Shown here piece by piece: positions 1 through 12,088 of a DNA stretch of 64,000 bases. A model generated the notes under the pieces. It saw only the letters and a list, made by a program, of their open reading frames with translations, had not been told where the DNA came from and searched no databases. The stretch is taken from positions 325,940,941-326,004,940 of the forward strand of contig CM054057.1 in NCBI GenBank assembly GCA_028641055.1, given 5' to 3'. Made by a program: the position numbers and the translations under genes. The stretch comes from Alopecurus myosuroides. Taxonomy: Eukaryota; Streptophyta; Magnoliopsida; Poales; Poaceae. Each line of letters starts with the position of its first letter. Position 1 is the stretch's first letter.

Positions 1-223
1 ACATCATCCAGCTGCGGCGCCTGGTGATGTAGCGGCGGACTTGCTCCGCCGTTCAGGGAACTGGTGGGACCACGAGGCCGCCGTCGTAGATGTGCCACTC
101 CTTTGGGATGCGGCAGTCCGGAGGGGCGAGGATCCCGTACCGGTAGAGCTCCCACGCGTCCTCCGTGTTGATGGTGCGCCCGCTCGTCAGGTCGGTGCCG
201 GAGACCTCCCAGGTGTTGGCCAT
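1..223 (-). pseudogene. Transposon-associated ORF, N-terminal part with in-frame stop
   Basis: A minus-strand ATG at 223-221 opens a high-GC reading frame that starts MANTWEVSGTD and includes the phrase INTEDAWELYRYGILAPP. It hits TGA at 55-53 after 56 codons. The same frame stays open past the stop to the window edge with a basic stretch (RRYITRRRSWMM), so the stop looks like a mutation and not the real end. Similar N-termini are, from memory, frequent in Triticeae repeat-encoded proteins of unknown role. I see no domain with an assignable function. It lies inside the transposon end, downstream of a TATA-like box at 318-327 on the same strand, which supports a transposon gene over a host gene. 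The rest lies outside the window. Confidence 0.45.
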
Positions 224-317
224 GGCGCTGGCGCGGAAGACGGAGGGGAGGCGAGAGGAAGTGCACGACGAGGGGGAGGGGAGGCGAGAGGATGTGCACG
301 GCGAGGGGGAGGGTACG

Positions 318-327
318 CCTTTTATCC
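318..327 (-). promoter_or_regulatory. TATA-like box for the leftward transposon ORF
   Basis: Minus-strand GGATAAAAGG lies about 95 bp upstream of the ATG at 223, between two G-rich imperfect repeats and the transposon end. The spacing suits a promoter, but this is the only support. Confidence 0.35.
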
Positions 328-651
328 TTGGCCGAAGGGCGGCGACGCTGTAAAAGCCTCGTGTGGGGAAGGGGCAACGCCAGCGCCGGAAGCATCGCGT
401 CGTGTCGTCGGTGTAACTCGCTGCAGGTCGTCGTTTCGTCGCATTGGGAACTGACGAGCGGCATTAACACGCACCGGCCACCTGCACAATGTCCGGCGCC
501 CCCGGCAGGCCCCCAAGTTTGGCGGGTGGGCTGGGTGGCCCGGACAGAAACTTGGCGGCTGGACACCTTTGGGGGTGCCGCTACGACAGTTTTTTTTTCG
601 TCCGGACCCCCATTGGGCCTTGGGGGGGGGGGGTTGGGGGTTGCCGGTGGA

Positions 652-3085
652 TGTCACACTCCAGATTTTGGAACACTTGTAATATAGCTTCGGAAAAAAA
701 TTGAGAACCAACAAATGCTTTTGTAATATGTTTGTGTGGACAACATATGTATGTGACCATAAGTATCTATGCAATTCAAGCAACATTTTCTTTCAAATCA
801 AATATCAAATTTTTCCGATGATTACTATTGTTTCTGTGATGTTTTCCATATGATGCTTTGATAAATTTATGTCCCAAGTATTGGATCAAGATTTTTTTCA
901 ACTTAGCATTATTATTTGGCTTTGTTTTAATCAAGAAAAAAATGGCATTGGAAAATATGAGTGTTTTCTTTTGGAGTTTCTATTAAGGTTTATATGTGAA
1001 AAACTAACCAAGTATCAATTTCTAGCACTTGTTTTCTATATGTTAGAGTAACCAATTTTATGTTTTCTGGCATATAATTGCTCTCTGATATGTGGACTAC
1101 AAATCTATAAGCTTGGTTTGATTTGTGGAGTTTTGAAAACAAACATTTGCATGCTTGTTTTGTGGAGACAAAATAAGACAAAAAAATAGATATTTTGGAA
1201 ACCAGAGAAAAAACAGAAAGTTGACCTTTTCCATCTTGTTTTCAAAACCTTCCACTATTCCAAAAATATTTTTAAAGGATGTTTCTGAAAGTTCAAATCA
1301 TGGTTAGCAATCTCCAACTTAGAATTGAAAATTGGAATCCATTTACTACTTTAAAACAGAATGAACTTTTTGATGTTTTAATCTGTTTCCACACTTAGCA
1401 ATTTTTGCAAATTCTTTTGAACTGAACTTTTCTAAACATTATTTTTACAGAAGTTTGGTTTTTGTTTTCATTTGAATTTTGTGCAAATGTGGAAGTGAGA
1501 CTTTTCCATATATGTTCACATATGTTTGTACTACATTTTGGTGCATTGGATTCTTTGGATGCTTGAGTGGAGAGGGAGAGAAACGAGAGGGAACAGAGGG
1601 AGTAGAAACTGGAGGGGTCAGCCGCGAGCATACAGTGCGCGCGCACTGTGGCCACGCCGCGCCGCTGCCATGCCTCTCCTCGACGACATGGTGCAGTACT
1701 CGCCAGCCTAGAACCGTAGCCGCTCGTTGCACCATCGTGGACACGCCCAGGAGCAGGCGCCCGTGCTCACCGCGACATGGCCGAGAGCGCACCCACCACC
1801 CCGACCACCGCGCCATGAGTATAAAGCCCCACTCACCCTACTACCTCGCCACCTCACTCGACACCATCACCGCGCTCACCTCGAACTGCTAGCTCAACCC
1901 CGCTCGCTCCCAGTGAGCGCCACGGGGGAGAAACCCGCCGCCGGCCACCGGGAGCGCCTCGAACAGGTGGAGATCACCTCGAGCAATCCCACTGCTCCAT
2001 TTCCCTTTCGCCGTGCTCCCCGTACCTAGTAGACCCTCCCTGACCTCTTCCTTTGTACGATCGGTTGCAGGTTACGCGCCACCGTCGTCGGAGCCGCCGC
2101 GGCCGTGCTGCATCGCGCTGCCGATTGGAGCCGCCTCGACCATCGCCGCTTGCTTGCCTCCACTGCCCCGAGCACCTGCGACATCCTCGACCCTGCGCCA
2201 CGGTCCTGCGTTGACCCTAGGTGAGCACACTGTCATCGCCGTTTCCCGGTTGTGCTCCGATGAGAGAGAGAGGGAGGAAGAAGAGAGAGCGTGGATCGTA
2301 GATATCGTGTTCTACGGCTCCCTTTGAACCGTGCCTTTTCCACGAAGAGAGAGCGCACGTGCGTGCCCACAGGCCAGATCTGCCGCTAATTGGGCCGCGT
2401 CCGTTAGTTCCGGCCCGTGCCTGTTAGTTTTTTATTCTTTTTGAAAATGCCAGAGATTTGAACCCTAGCTTTTGGCCTAGGAAATATAGAAAGAAAGGGA
2501 ATTTTCCCAAACCAAAATCATGATAGTGTTTTATCATTTTCTTATACACATCCAAGTGGTAGATCTACATTTTGTCGATTATTTGTGCAGTAGTAATTAA
2601 TTTGTCAGAGATTGCTTTTAACCCATTTTGAGCATAACTTTTAAAATGTGAATCCAAATATTACAAACTAATTTTTTTAGTAGCCCTTGATGATATCTAT
2701 GTGTAGCACTTTCCCTTACATCAAGGAGAGCTTCCTATAGAAAATTCCATGCATTTTGGTAAATGTCCAGTGGGCATTTCTAGGATTTTTGTAGGTTGTT
2801 TAATGATGATTTTTATGTGAATTCAACTGGATGAGTTTGTGTATGATTAGGTATACCTAATACTATCTTGGCATAAGTTTTAGAGCTCCATAATAATTAT
2901 GGTGTGCATAACTAGATTCAACCGTTTTCAGTTTTTATTTAATTTTGTGTATATAGTTTTAGTTAAATACTTGTATGTTAGATTCTTATTTTCTAGCATG
3001 TGTAAGATTGTTATCCTCTGTTATTATGTTGTTTTCTTACAGAACTATTATGTTAGGAAAGGTCTAGCATTGTTGTGAGTTGATT
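652..3085 (+). repeat. 5' LTR of element A, first part
   Basis: This stretch aligns with 57981-60420 along its length, with about 6-7% mismatches by eye in the first 245 bp. The first kilobase is AT-rich. A GC-rich block at about 1600-2400 holds the TATA box and the likely transcript start, and is followed by more AT-rich sequence. Short ORFs in the GC-rich block differ between the two LTR copies and are not considered genes. The LTR is broken at 3085 by element B, with TSD TGATT at 3081-3085. Confidence 0.9.
1820..1826 (+). promoter_or_regulatory. TATA box of element A 5' LTR
   Basis: TATAAAG sits in GC-rich surroundings, and the 3' LTR has TATAAATA at the matching place (59151-59158). The flanking GCGAG/CATGAG and CCACTCACCC sequences are conserved. 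Transcription would start about 30 bp downstream. Confidence 0.6.
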
Positions 3086-6073
3086 TGTCGCACCCGGACT
3101 TCTAGAGGATACTCGCAGTTCCGTTGAACAGTAGGTTGATTGGATTACGGGGCTTACCGGCACCCGCATCTCTTACGAGTAGGCCAACACACGTATGTGT
3201 GACAACCAACCCCTACTGTTCATCGTCTACGTAAACCATCCCATAGAAATCAGGATACTACCATTGACGTACTTCATACCATACACACATGGTACGTCAA
3301 CGGCGTTTAGCAGAATGATAGCACAACATATCTCTAAGACACAAATAAATAGAAATAAGTTGTAAATGGCTCTCACTAGAGCAGAGATAGCAAATACAAT
3401 CATCCAGAGGACACATGTCCCAACATATCATCATTACATCTCAGCGGAAGCATTCAAAGGGTCTGAGTACAGACAAATCCAAATAGGCTTAAGAAGCCGG
3501 GAATGAAAGGAAAACGGAGCCCATCCACGTAGTCTCGGATCCTGCACAGGTCCGCTATCTACTCGTCAACAGCCTCGTCAAACTCCACGTAGTAGCCGTC
3601 ACGGGGATCCTCGTAGGCGTAGTCTGCGGAAACCACAGCCCCAAAGGGGTCAGTACATAAACGTACTGGCAAGCTAGACTCACAGTTCACCAAAGTGTAA
3701 CCTGTCAACACCAGGCACTGATGCTTTGGGTTCAACGGAAGAAAGGGGTGATACAAAAGATGCGGCAGCTGGCTGCACTAACCAACTACAGAACATACTA
3801 CCACTTCCGGCTAACAGAAAGGAGGTAAGATAGCGTATCGTAACCAACTATAACTAACTCAAAGCAAACCCATCCTGGATCTCGCCCCTTATCCAAAGAA
3901 GCAATCCGAGGATAACTCACACAGTTGGATTAATGATGGGTCAGGTTATTGTGTCAATAAGACTATTACTAGTCAAGTTATCATTAGTTAGGTGTAAGTT
4001 GTTCTGAGTACTTGTTAGCCAGTACTTTCACCAAGTTAACCATAACCGCGGAAAACACGGCTTCTCGAGAAGATTTATCCCTGCAGGGGTGCACCAATTT
4101 GGCCGTACACGTAAGAATAACCCGCCAGATGGAATGCCTCCCACCAAGCGAGGCACTCAACACAACTCAACTCTTCTTCGCATCAAGCCCAAAGAACCCC
4201 GTGCAGTGAGCGCATGGCTAATCAAGCCCCACGAAGAAAAGGGGACCCTCATAGCACTCTAAGAACGTGTCTCCCTAAATGCCGACTACAAAAGTTCCAC
4301 CCTGGTACCAAGGGTTCGCACCTGCATATGCATGCGGTAAATGGAAAACCCGAACTAAATGAGGCGATTTGGACGAGATGCGAATCGAATCAAATTGAGG
4401 GGGGCGCCCATACACGCTTCCCACATGCGGATAGTGCGCTCATCATGGATCAGTAGACAAGACCCTTTTCCTAATTAGGGTCGACACTAGCAGGCCTCAA
4501 AACCACGTCGGGCCTCCTGCCGGTGCCTTATCAGCAAATTATTATTACCTCAAAATTAACAGGTTGTTGTTTAACATCGAGCCCCAGAACATAATAGAAA
4601 TATGATAACAGAAAGTAACTGACAGCAGACTCGAGCAAAACAACCCTAAGCATGCTAGTAAGACACGGGCACAAGCAACGAGGTTATAGGAGTGGAGGTG
4701 AGGCAATATCAGGGTTAAAGGATAACATGTGATAGGTTCGTAACAGAAACAACTATTCATAGGGCTAGCAGAATAGACAACGGAAAGTATCGGTAGCCAA
4801 GGTTGAAAGGAACACAATGGTTCATGTGAGTGAATACTTGCCTGCAAACTCAGCAGCCTGGTACTGAGCTAGATCCTCAGAAGGGGTGTCGTAAAGCTCG
4901 TCTGTCTCAACATCGTCGTCTATTCGAGAAGAAGCAAATAAACAACGCAAAGAGACAAACAATCAATAACATGGCATAATGCACAATCATGGGATGATGC
5001 ATGACCATTTAATTGATGCATAAAAATAAACTAGTTGACATGGTAACAACATGATTAAATGGACCCACATGCAATATGAGTTGCATATGAAAAGCCCATG
5101 AATTATGGTTGGAATAATTGTTTTACAACTAATCAACAGGTGAAAGTGGATTAGTATGATGCATGGATGAGGAAAACAGAAAAATAACAACAATAGAAAC
5201 AATTTTGAAATAAGGTTTACCAAGTTTGGAATTTTAGTTATTAAGTTAGGGAATTTTGGTTCCTTAAAGGTGTTACACAAGAACTTGTTGTTTTCATCAA
5301 TTTTAATTGTTCAAAACAAATAACAAAATTCATATTTGGAAAGTACACACAATTTTAGGTGGAATACATGTTTCAATTATTGAAAACGGAATTAAGATGA
5401 ATTATTTATGAATTAAACAAGTCAAACAAGATTTAAATGAATTAAATTCAAGTATGAATTTATTTGAATTTTTATTTGTTCAAAACATTAAACCAAATTC
5501 ATATTTGAAAAGGTTATACTTTTCTGGTTTGAAAACATATTTTATAAGTTCAAAAATAATTTAATTTGAGCAAGTTATGATTTTAGCAAATTTAAATGAT
5601 TTAAACAAGGTTTAAATTATTTAAACAATTATAATTATTCAAAACATGAAACAAAGTTTATATTTTCAAATTACATGAAAAATGGGATGGAAAACATATT
5701 TTATTTGTTGAGTTTGGAATTTTTATGTTCAAGTTATGAATTTTGCAAAAATTAAGTGAATTAAACAAAATTTAAATATTTCACCAAATTAAAATATTCA
5801 AAACAGTAAACAAATTTTATATTTGGGTAGATAATTTAAAATGGTGTGATTTACATGTTTAAAGTTTTGCAATTGGAGTTTCCAAACAAAAGTTATTAAA
5901 TTACCAAGTTTAAGCATTTTTATGGTTTATAGAAATAATTATGGACCTAGAAAAATCTACAGGGACTTGGAAATAAATTAACAGGGACCTAGAGAAAATG
6001 TAGCAGGGACTTGGGTGCAATTTGGGATAGATCTGGATCTAAGAAAAAAAAAGAAAAAAAAGATGGGTTTTAA

Positions 6074-6146
6074 GTGGCAGGGGTGGGATTCGAACCCCTG
6101 CCCTCTGCTTGCTGCGCAACGGACAGCAACCAACTGGGCTAGTGCG
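6074..6146 (-). promoter_or_regulatory. tRNA-like module 2 in B LTR (left copy)
   Basis: On the minus strand TAGCCCAGTTGG (6141-6130) matches the A-box consensus fully, and GGTTCGAATCC (6096-6086) matches the B-box consensus fully. The boxes lie about 33 bp apart. GGCAGGGG and CCCCTGCC flank the B box and can pair over 8 bp. Runs of 8 and 9 T follow within about 30 bp, which would serve as pol III terminators. No acceptor stem was found. Confidence 0.5.
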
Positions 6147-6228
6147 GCTTTGTTGACATATAAGGAGGGCGAGGGGGGTTAAGGTTCAGAATTCATCTAC
6201 TGAAACAAATCGAAAAAGGAGCAGAAAA

Positions 6229-6300
6229 GGTGGGGGTGCTGGGACTCGACCCTGGGAGCTGCTGGGCTCGCTGCGCGCGCCCTACCAGTTGGTCTGCTGC
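6229..6300 (-). promoter_or_regulatory. tRNA-like module 1 in B LTR (left copy)
   Basis: On the minus strand an A-box-like CAGACCAACTGG (6295-6284, 9 of 12 consensus positions) is followed by a B-box-like GGGTCGAGTCC (6252-6242, one mismatch), then a CACCCCCACC tail and TTTT at 6228-6225. The spacing is tRNA-like. I could not fold a full cloverleaf, so this is a tRNA-derived or pol III promoter-like module and not a tRNA gene. Confidence 0.45.
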
Positions 6301-6642
6301 GGCTGTTGCGATGGGTACGGGATCTATTGGTTTTTGAGTCTAACACGATGCGTTAACTGTAACTGCAACCGAACACAGACGTTCTTCTCTGACTACGAAC
6401 AGAACAACGATGGCTGCAAACGGACGGAAGGAATCGATGCTCAATCAGCGAGGAAACGAGAGGGGGTTAGGGGAAATGGAAAGAGGGGATTACCCTCGTC
6501 GCAGGGATGGCTGCGACACGGCCGGGGGGAGGCGGAGACGTCGGCGGCGAGCTCCGGCGGCCGGCGTCCGTGGCAGAAAGAAACGGAGGAGCCTCTCCTC
6601 GATGGCGGCGGAGATGGGAGAGAGGAGGGAGGCGGGTGTGGC

Positions 6643-6690
6643 TAGGGTTAGGGTTAGGGTTTTCGAGGGGGAAAGGTGTAGATATAGGAG
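6643..6690 (-). promoter_or_regulatory. TATA box and telobox-like leader start in B LTR
   Basis: On the minus strand CTCCTATATCTACACC (TATA-like, about 6690-6680) is followed some 20 bp later by AACCCTAACCCTAACCCTA, which is telobox-like. The right LTR has the same arrangement at about 17044-16999. Teloboxes just downstream of a TATA box are common in plant leaders; use as the element promoter is inference. Confidence 0.5.
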
Positions 6691-7452
6691 GGGGGATGGG
6701 GTGGAGCAGTGGGGCAGCAGGTCGCTGTCCATGGCTGTCGTCAGCGAGCGTACGGAGGTTGGGGGAGATAGGTATCGGGCTGCAGCCTGGTGGGCTGGGC
6801 CTGCCTCTCCCCCTCTCCTGCGTTTGTTTGTTTTTTTTTTCCTCTGCTTTTTTTTTGCTGCAAGGGATTAGGGAGAAAATGGCTAGATTTTTGGGGTTAG
6901 AAAATTTAGGTAAAATTTTTATATTGCTTATTTATGTAATAGCAACAACTAGCAAGTTCTGTTTTTTCAAAATGATCAAAATTAAAATGTTGTTTGTAAT
7001 TTGATTCAAATTTGAATGAATTTGATTATTAAGTGATTTATTGAAAACAAGATTTAAATAGGGTTAACATATAGTTTAAATGGAAACAAGTGATTAGAAT
7101 TGTTGTGTAATTTTCATAAGTTCAACATAGTTGCTGTTTGGAAAATGTATTTGAATTTGAATGGAATTTGAGTTAAATGAATGATTAAAAGCCACAAGTT
7201 TAAATAGTTGAACCCTATGGATTAAAATGGAAACAATTGAGGTTTTGAGTTGAACTTTTTATTTGAAAGATTGTAACATAACAAGTATGAAACAAAGGTT
7301 TGGATATTGGTTTGAATTTCAATTGTGAAAACAAAGAAAAACAGATGCAAACAAAAGGAAAACAAATGCAATGATTAAGATGCCATGATGCAAAACAAAA
7401 ATAAAGCAAGAAACAAACATTCTAGGGGTGTTTTCATACTTGGGATGTTACA

Positions 7453-7470
7453 AAACGCCCCCCCTTGAAG
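7453..7470 (-). other. Polypurine tract of element B
   Basis: The minus-strand sequence CTTCAAGGGGGGGCGTTT directly precedes the 3' LTR start TGTAACATCCC. This is the expected place for priming plus-strand DNA synthesis. Confidence 0.8.
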
Positions 7471-7489
7471 GAATCACGCCCCGAGATTC

Positions 7490-10400
7490 CTACTGAGAAA
7501 GGAAAAGGTCCGGATACTTCTTGCGAAGATCCTCTTCGGTCTCCCACGTTGCCTCTTTATCGGAATGATGGGACCACTGCACTTTCAAGAACTTGGTGCT
7601 CTTGTTGCGAGTCTTACGCTCGGTCTCATCGAGAATACGAACAGGGTGCTCCTCATAAGATAGATCATCTTGAAGTTCAATGGAATCATGATCAACTGCA
7701 CGATCTGGATCTTTGAAACACCTCTTGAGCTGTGACACGTGAAACACATCGTGCACCTTGGATAGTTTTTCTGGAAGTTCAAGACGATAGGCATTTTCCG
7801 CACGCCTTGAGAGAATGTTGAAAGGACCAATGTATCTTGGTGCAAGCTTTCCTTTCACACCAAAACGATGAGTGCCTCTGAGGGGAGTTACACGGAGATA
7901 TGCTTTGTCACCAGGTGCATAGATCATATCCCTGTGCTTGCTGTCATAGTAGCTTTTCTGACGAGACTGAGCAATCTTGAGATTGTCACGAATGATGCGA
8001 ACTTTCTCTTCGGCTTCCTTAACAATGTCAGGGCCTAAGAGTGAACGTTCACCAGCTCCAGACCAATTGATTGGACTCCTGCATCTGCGGCCATAGAGAG
8101 CTTCAATGGTGCCATGCCTAGGCTTGCCTGGAAGATGTTGTTGTAGGAGAATTCAGCATATGGAAGGCATTCCTCCCATTTCATGCCAAAGGAGAGACCA
8201 CATGCTCTGAGCATATCCTCGAGAATCTGATTGACTCTTTCGACTTGCCCCTGAGACTGAGGGTGATAAGCTGTGCTGAACAGAAGTTTGGTGCCCAATG
8301 CTTCTTGAAAGCTTTTCCAGAAATGAGAAGTGAATATGCTTCCACGGTCTGAGCTTATTTCCAATGGAACACCATGAAGAGGAACAATCTTTGCTGTGTA
8401 GAGCTCTGCTAACTGGCTAGCTGAGATTGTTTCTTTGACAGCAAAGAAGTGAGCTACTTTAGTGAGACGATCAATGACAACGAAGATTGCATCGTTGCCC
8501 TTCTTGGACTTTGGAAAACCAGTGACGAAGTCCATTTCAATCATGTCCCACTTCCACTCAGGGATTTTCAGAGGTTGGAGTAGACCGGCTGTTTTCTGAT
8601 GGACTGCCTTAACACGTTGACAAACGTCGCATTCAGAAACGTATTGAGCAATTTCACGTTTCATGCCAGGCCACCAATACAGGGTCTTGAGATCCTGGTA
8701 CATCTTTGTACTTCCAGGGTGGATGGAGAGAGGAGTTTCATGAGCCTCCTTGAGAATGATATCTTTGAGACTTTGAACTTGAGGAACTGCAATGCGTCCT
8801 TCAAAGAACACAGTTCCTTTGTCATCAATTGAGAAGGACTTAAATTTCTCCTTGCCTTCTTTGATGTGTTCTACCATCTTCTTGATTTCAGCATCACGAA
8901 GTTGTTCAGAATGAATCTTGTCCTCGAGAGTTGGACTGGCTGTCAAGTTAGCAAGATACCCTTGAGGAACAAGACCAAGGTTCAGCTTCTGGAATTCTTT
9001 ATGAAGTGGAGGTTGGCTTTCCATGATCATGAGATTATTGCAATACGACTTGCGACTGAGAGCATCGGCCATAACATTAGCCTTGCCTGGAGTGTAAGAA
9101 ATGGTGAGATCAAAGTCTTTAATCTTTTCAATCCATCTCCTTTGCCTGAGGTTTAGATCTGGTTGAGTGAAGATGTATTTCAGACTCTTATGATCGGAAA
9201 AGATTTCAGTGCGATTACCCAACAAGTATTGCCTCCATTTCTTGAGGGCAAACACAACTGCTGCAAGCTCAAGGTCATGTGTGGGATAGTTTTGCTCATG
9301 TGCATTCAACTGACGTGAAGCATAAGCCACAACTTGACGTTCTTGCATAAGAACTGCACCTAGACCTTGGAGAGATGCATCGCAGAATATCTGGAAAGGT
9401 TTGGTAGTATCTGGGCCAACCAGAACTGGTGTAGAAGTGAGTTTAGTCTTCAGGAGATTGAAACTTTCATCACATTGTGGAGACCAAACGAACTTCTTGT
9501 CCTTCTTTGTGAGATCAGTGAGAGGTTTGGCAATCTTTGAGAAGTTTTGGACGAAACGACGGCAATAGCTAGCCAAGCCAAGAAAGCTTCTTACTTGCTT
9601 CACCGTCTTAGGAGGTTTCTAATCAACAATTGCTTTAACCTTTTCTGGATCAATGGCTATGCCCTTGGCAGAGATGATATGACCAAGGTAAGCAACTTCT
9701 GGAATCCAGAACTCACATTTGGAGAACTTGGCATATAGACGATGCTCGCGAAGTTTCATGAGAGTGAGACGAAGATGTTCTTCATGCTCTTCCTCGGATT
9801 TTGAGTAGACAAGAATGTCATCAAGATATACCACAACGAACTTGTCAAGGTATTCATGGAAGACAGAATTCATGAGTCGAGAGAATGTCGCCGGTGCATT
9901 GGTGAGACCAAAGGACATGACGGTGTATTCATATAGACCGTACCGAGTGGTGAAAGCTGTTTTTGGAATATCTTCCTTTCTGATCTTTATTTGATGGTAA
10001 CCCATTCTCAAGTCGAACTTAGAGAATATTGAGGCTCCAGCAAGTTGATCAAAAAGATCATCGATACGAGGAATTGGATACTTGTTTTTGATGGTTTTCT
10101 CGTTAAGAGGACGATAGTCAACAACGAGTCTCTTTGTTTGATCCTTCTTTTCAACGAACAGAGTTGGGAAACCCCAAGCGGAGGAACTAGGTTGAATGTA
10201 ACCTTTTTCCATGTACATATCGATTTGCTCCTTTAACAGTTTCAGTTCAGGAGGAGCTATCTTGTATGGATGCTTAGAGATTGGAGCAGTACCTGGTTCA
10301 AGCTCGATCACGAACTCAACTGCTCTGTCCGGAGGCATCCCTGGCAACTCTTCTGGAAAGACTTCAGGGAATTCACAAACCACCGGAACATTTTCAAGTA

Positions 10401-11880
10401 GAGGTAGAGGTTTTGCATCGAGGGTGTACAGCTGAACAGAACTAGATTCATTTGGAGAATAGACTATCTGGCCAGAAGGGTGGAACAGAGTTATTGACTT
10501 CTGAGCACATTCAATTTTAGCTTTATTGGCCTTCAACCAATCCATACCAAGAATGACATCAATGTCAGAACTTCCCAGCAACATGAGTGAAGCAAGGAAA
10601 ATGTGGCCTCCAATTAGGATTTGATTATCCTTACTTATCTTGGAAGTCAACATTTGAGATCCCGGGGAGTGAACAGTGATCTGATTGCTTAGTGGAACCA
10701 CCATTAAGTTGTTTGTTGTGGAAAAAATCTTTGACACAAAAGAATGCGACGCTCCGGTATCAAACAACACTTTAGCTGGAAAAGAGTTTACGGGTAATAT
10801 ACCGAGAACGACGTCAGGAGCTTCCTCAGCTTTGTCGATCTTGACATGATTCACCCTTGCGGTCCTCCCGACAGGCCTGTTGTTGGAGTTGAAGGCTTTA
10901 GCCGGGGGAGCATGCACCATTGCCTGGTTTGTGTTGGGACGAGGTGGTGGTGGAGGTAGCTGCCTCTGCGTGCACTTGTCAGCGTAGTGCCCCGTCTGCT
11001 TGCATTTGTAGCAAGTGACGACACGAGGAGGCCCTGGCCTTGGCTGCCCCATTGAAGCCCTCTGATCATGCATCTGAACAGGGTTGGGTGGGCGGGTAGC
11101 GAAGCCTGGAGAAGCTTGGGCATATGGAGCCCTAGTGACAGCCCCATTTGGCACCCAGATGCGGCGCTTCTGCGGAGGGGTGGTCATGTTGGAGGAGGAA
11201 CCACCCTCACGCGAGTGCTTTCGAGACTCCTCGAACGCCTTGCGCCCATTTTCTTCATTGAGCGCGGTGTTAACGAGCTCCTCTAAGTCTTTGTCCTTGA
11301 TGTTGGTGAGGGCGTACTTGAGTTCCGGGTTAAAACCTCTGCGGAACCTTGCCATCTTCTTAGCCTCAGTGGACACCTCATCACCAGCGTAACGAGTGAG
11401 ACGATTGAACTCACTCTGATAGCCAATGACGTCCAGCTTGCCCTGCTTGAGAGAGCAAAACTCTTCACGCATCCTTTCCATGAGACCATCTGGAATGTGG
11501 TGCTTCAGGAAGGCTTCCTTGAAACAACCCCAGGTGATTGGGTAGCCAGCTCTCATGGTCTGGTAGTTCTCCCACCAAGTAGCTGCCTGACCCTTCAGCA
11601 GATAGGATGCATACTTGACCTTGTCTTCCTCAGCAACGTGAGCAATCTCCAGAGCCCTAGCTATCTCACGGATCCAGTCATCAGCATCCAGAGGCTCGCG
11701 TGTTGCCACGAAAGCTCTCGGGCCCAGACTGAGAAACTCCTTGATGCTGACTCGTGGAGCATTCTGGTTGTTGTGCTGGTTAGTATGAAACTGGGCCATC
11801 TGTGCCATGACTTGGGTCATCTGAGTCAACAACTCCGTGATTGGCGGTGGCTCAGGCGGGGTGTTCCTTGTTGGCGGCAT
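7490..11880 (-). pseudogene. Gag-pol polyprotein of element B, two lesions
   Basis: The ATG is at 11880-11878 ([12 protein letters not shown]). In order: a gag capsid region ([17 protein letters not shown]), a CCHC knuckle [14 protein letters not shown] at residues ~288-301, protease [11 protein letters not shown] near 371, RT with YLDD near 684-687, RNase H ([16 protein letters not shown]), integrase with an HHCC finger (H-x3-H-type then CDVCQ), the catalytic D, D, E positions (EMDFVTG, SSDRGS, QVERVNQ), and a chromodomain (VQWSHHSDKEATWE) near the C-terminus, ending at 7490. A TAG at 9621-9619 falls between RT and RNase H with the frame open on both sides. A 1-bp deletion near 8101-8107 shifts the frame in the integrase, and the reading continues in the new frame to the end. 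The domain order is that of plant chromoviruses. The product would be the capsid and replication machinery. Confidence 0.92.
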
Positions 11881-12088
11881 CCTGAATAGACATGCATTTT
11901 AGCACAACAACAGAAAAGGATAGACTTGGAAACCGAAAGAGCGATTATTCCGACGCATGAATAGATAATCAACAGGTACATCATCACATGTTCAAATACA
12001 TCAGAATATCCAACACACCATAAATGGTTCAAATGCCAAAGGATAACTAACATAGCTAAGAATGGATACATCGGTACTCCCATGCTCA

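Larger units (their letters stand above)
1..651 (-). mobile_element. Partial DNA transposon (copy 1), outer end cut by element A
   Basis: The segment at about 484-651, read on the minus strand, matches the segment at 61610-61790 over about 170 bp. Both hold a C-rich subterminal tract, an A/T homopolymer after the GTCCGG motif, and the CAATGTCCGGCGCC box. Copy 2 ends in GAGCATTTCCACCGG, but copy 1 stops a few bases short because element A begins at 652. The inner part (1-223) codes leftwards. The end style and a TAA next to copy 2 would fit a PIF/Harbinger-like element. That class is inference, since no transposase is visible. Confidence 0.5.
3086..7452 (-). repeat. 3' LTR of element B (left copy)
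   Basis: This 4367-bp LTR reads on the minus strand from TGTAACATCCC at 7452 to GGGTGCGACA at 3086. From its start it holds an AT-rich region, a TATA/telobox leader start near 6690-6643, two tRNA-like modules at 6300-6229 and 6146-6074, a long AT-rich stretch (about 5900-4980), a 550-bp block shared with solo LTR F (4535-3985), and a small Tyr/acid-rich ORF at 3756-3559. Other ORFs in it are shadows. Confidence 0.95.

Noticed and set aside
1445..2330. Several overlapping GC-rich ORFs in the element A 5' LTR that could look like a gene
   Set aside because: The matching 3' LTR region breaks or shifts these frames, there is no domain, and the block surrounds the LTR TATA box.
4012..4456. Plus-strand ORFs in the B LTR, also present in the right LTR and partly in F
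   Set aside because: They are antisense to the element and are explained by the conserved 550-bp block; no independent coding signal.
6641..6665. Telomere-like repeats suggesting an interstitial telomere
   Set aside because: There are only about three units, present in both B LTRs beside a TATA box; a telobox fits better.
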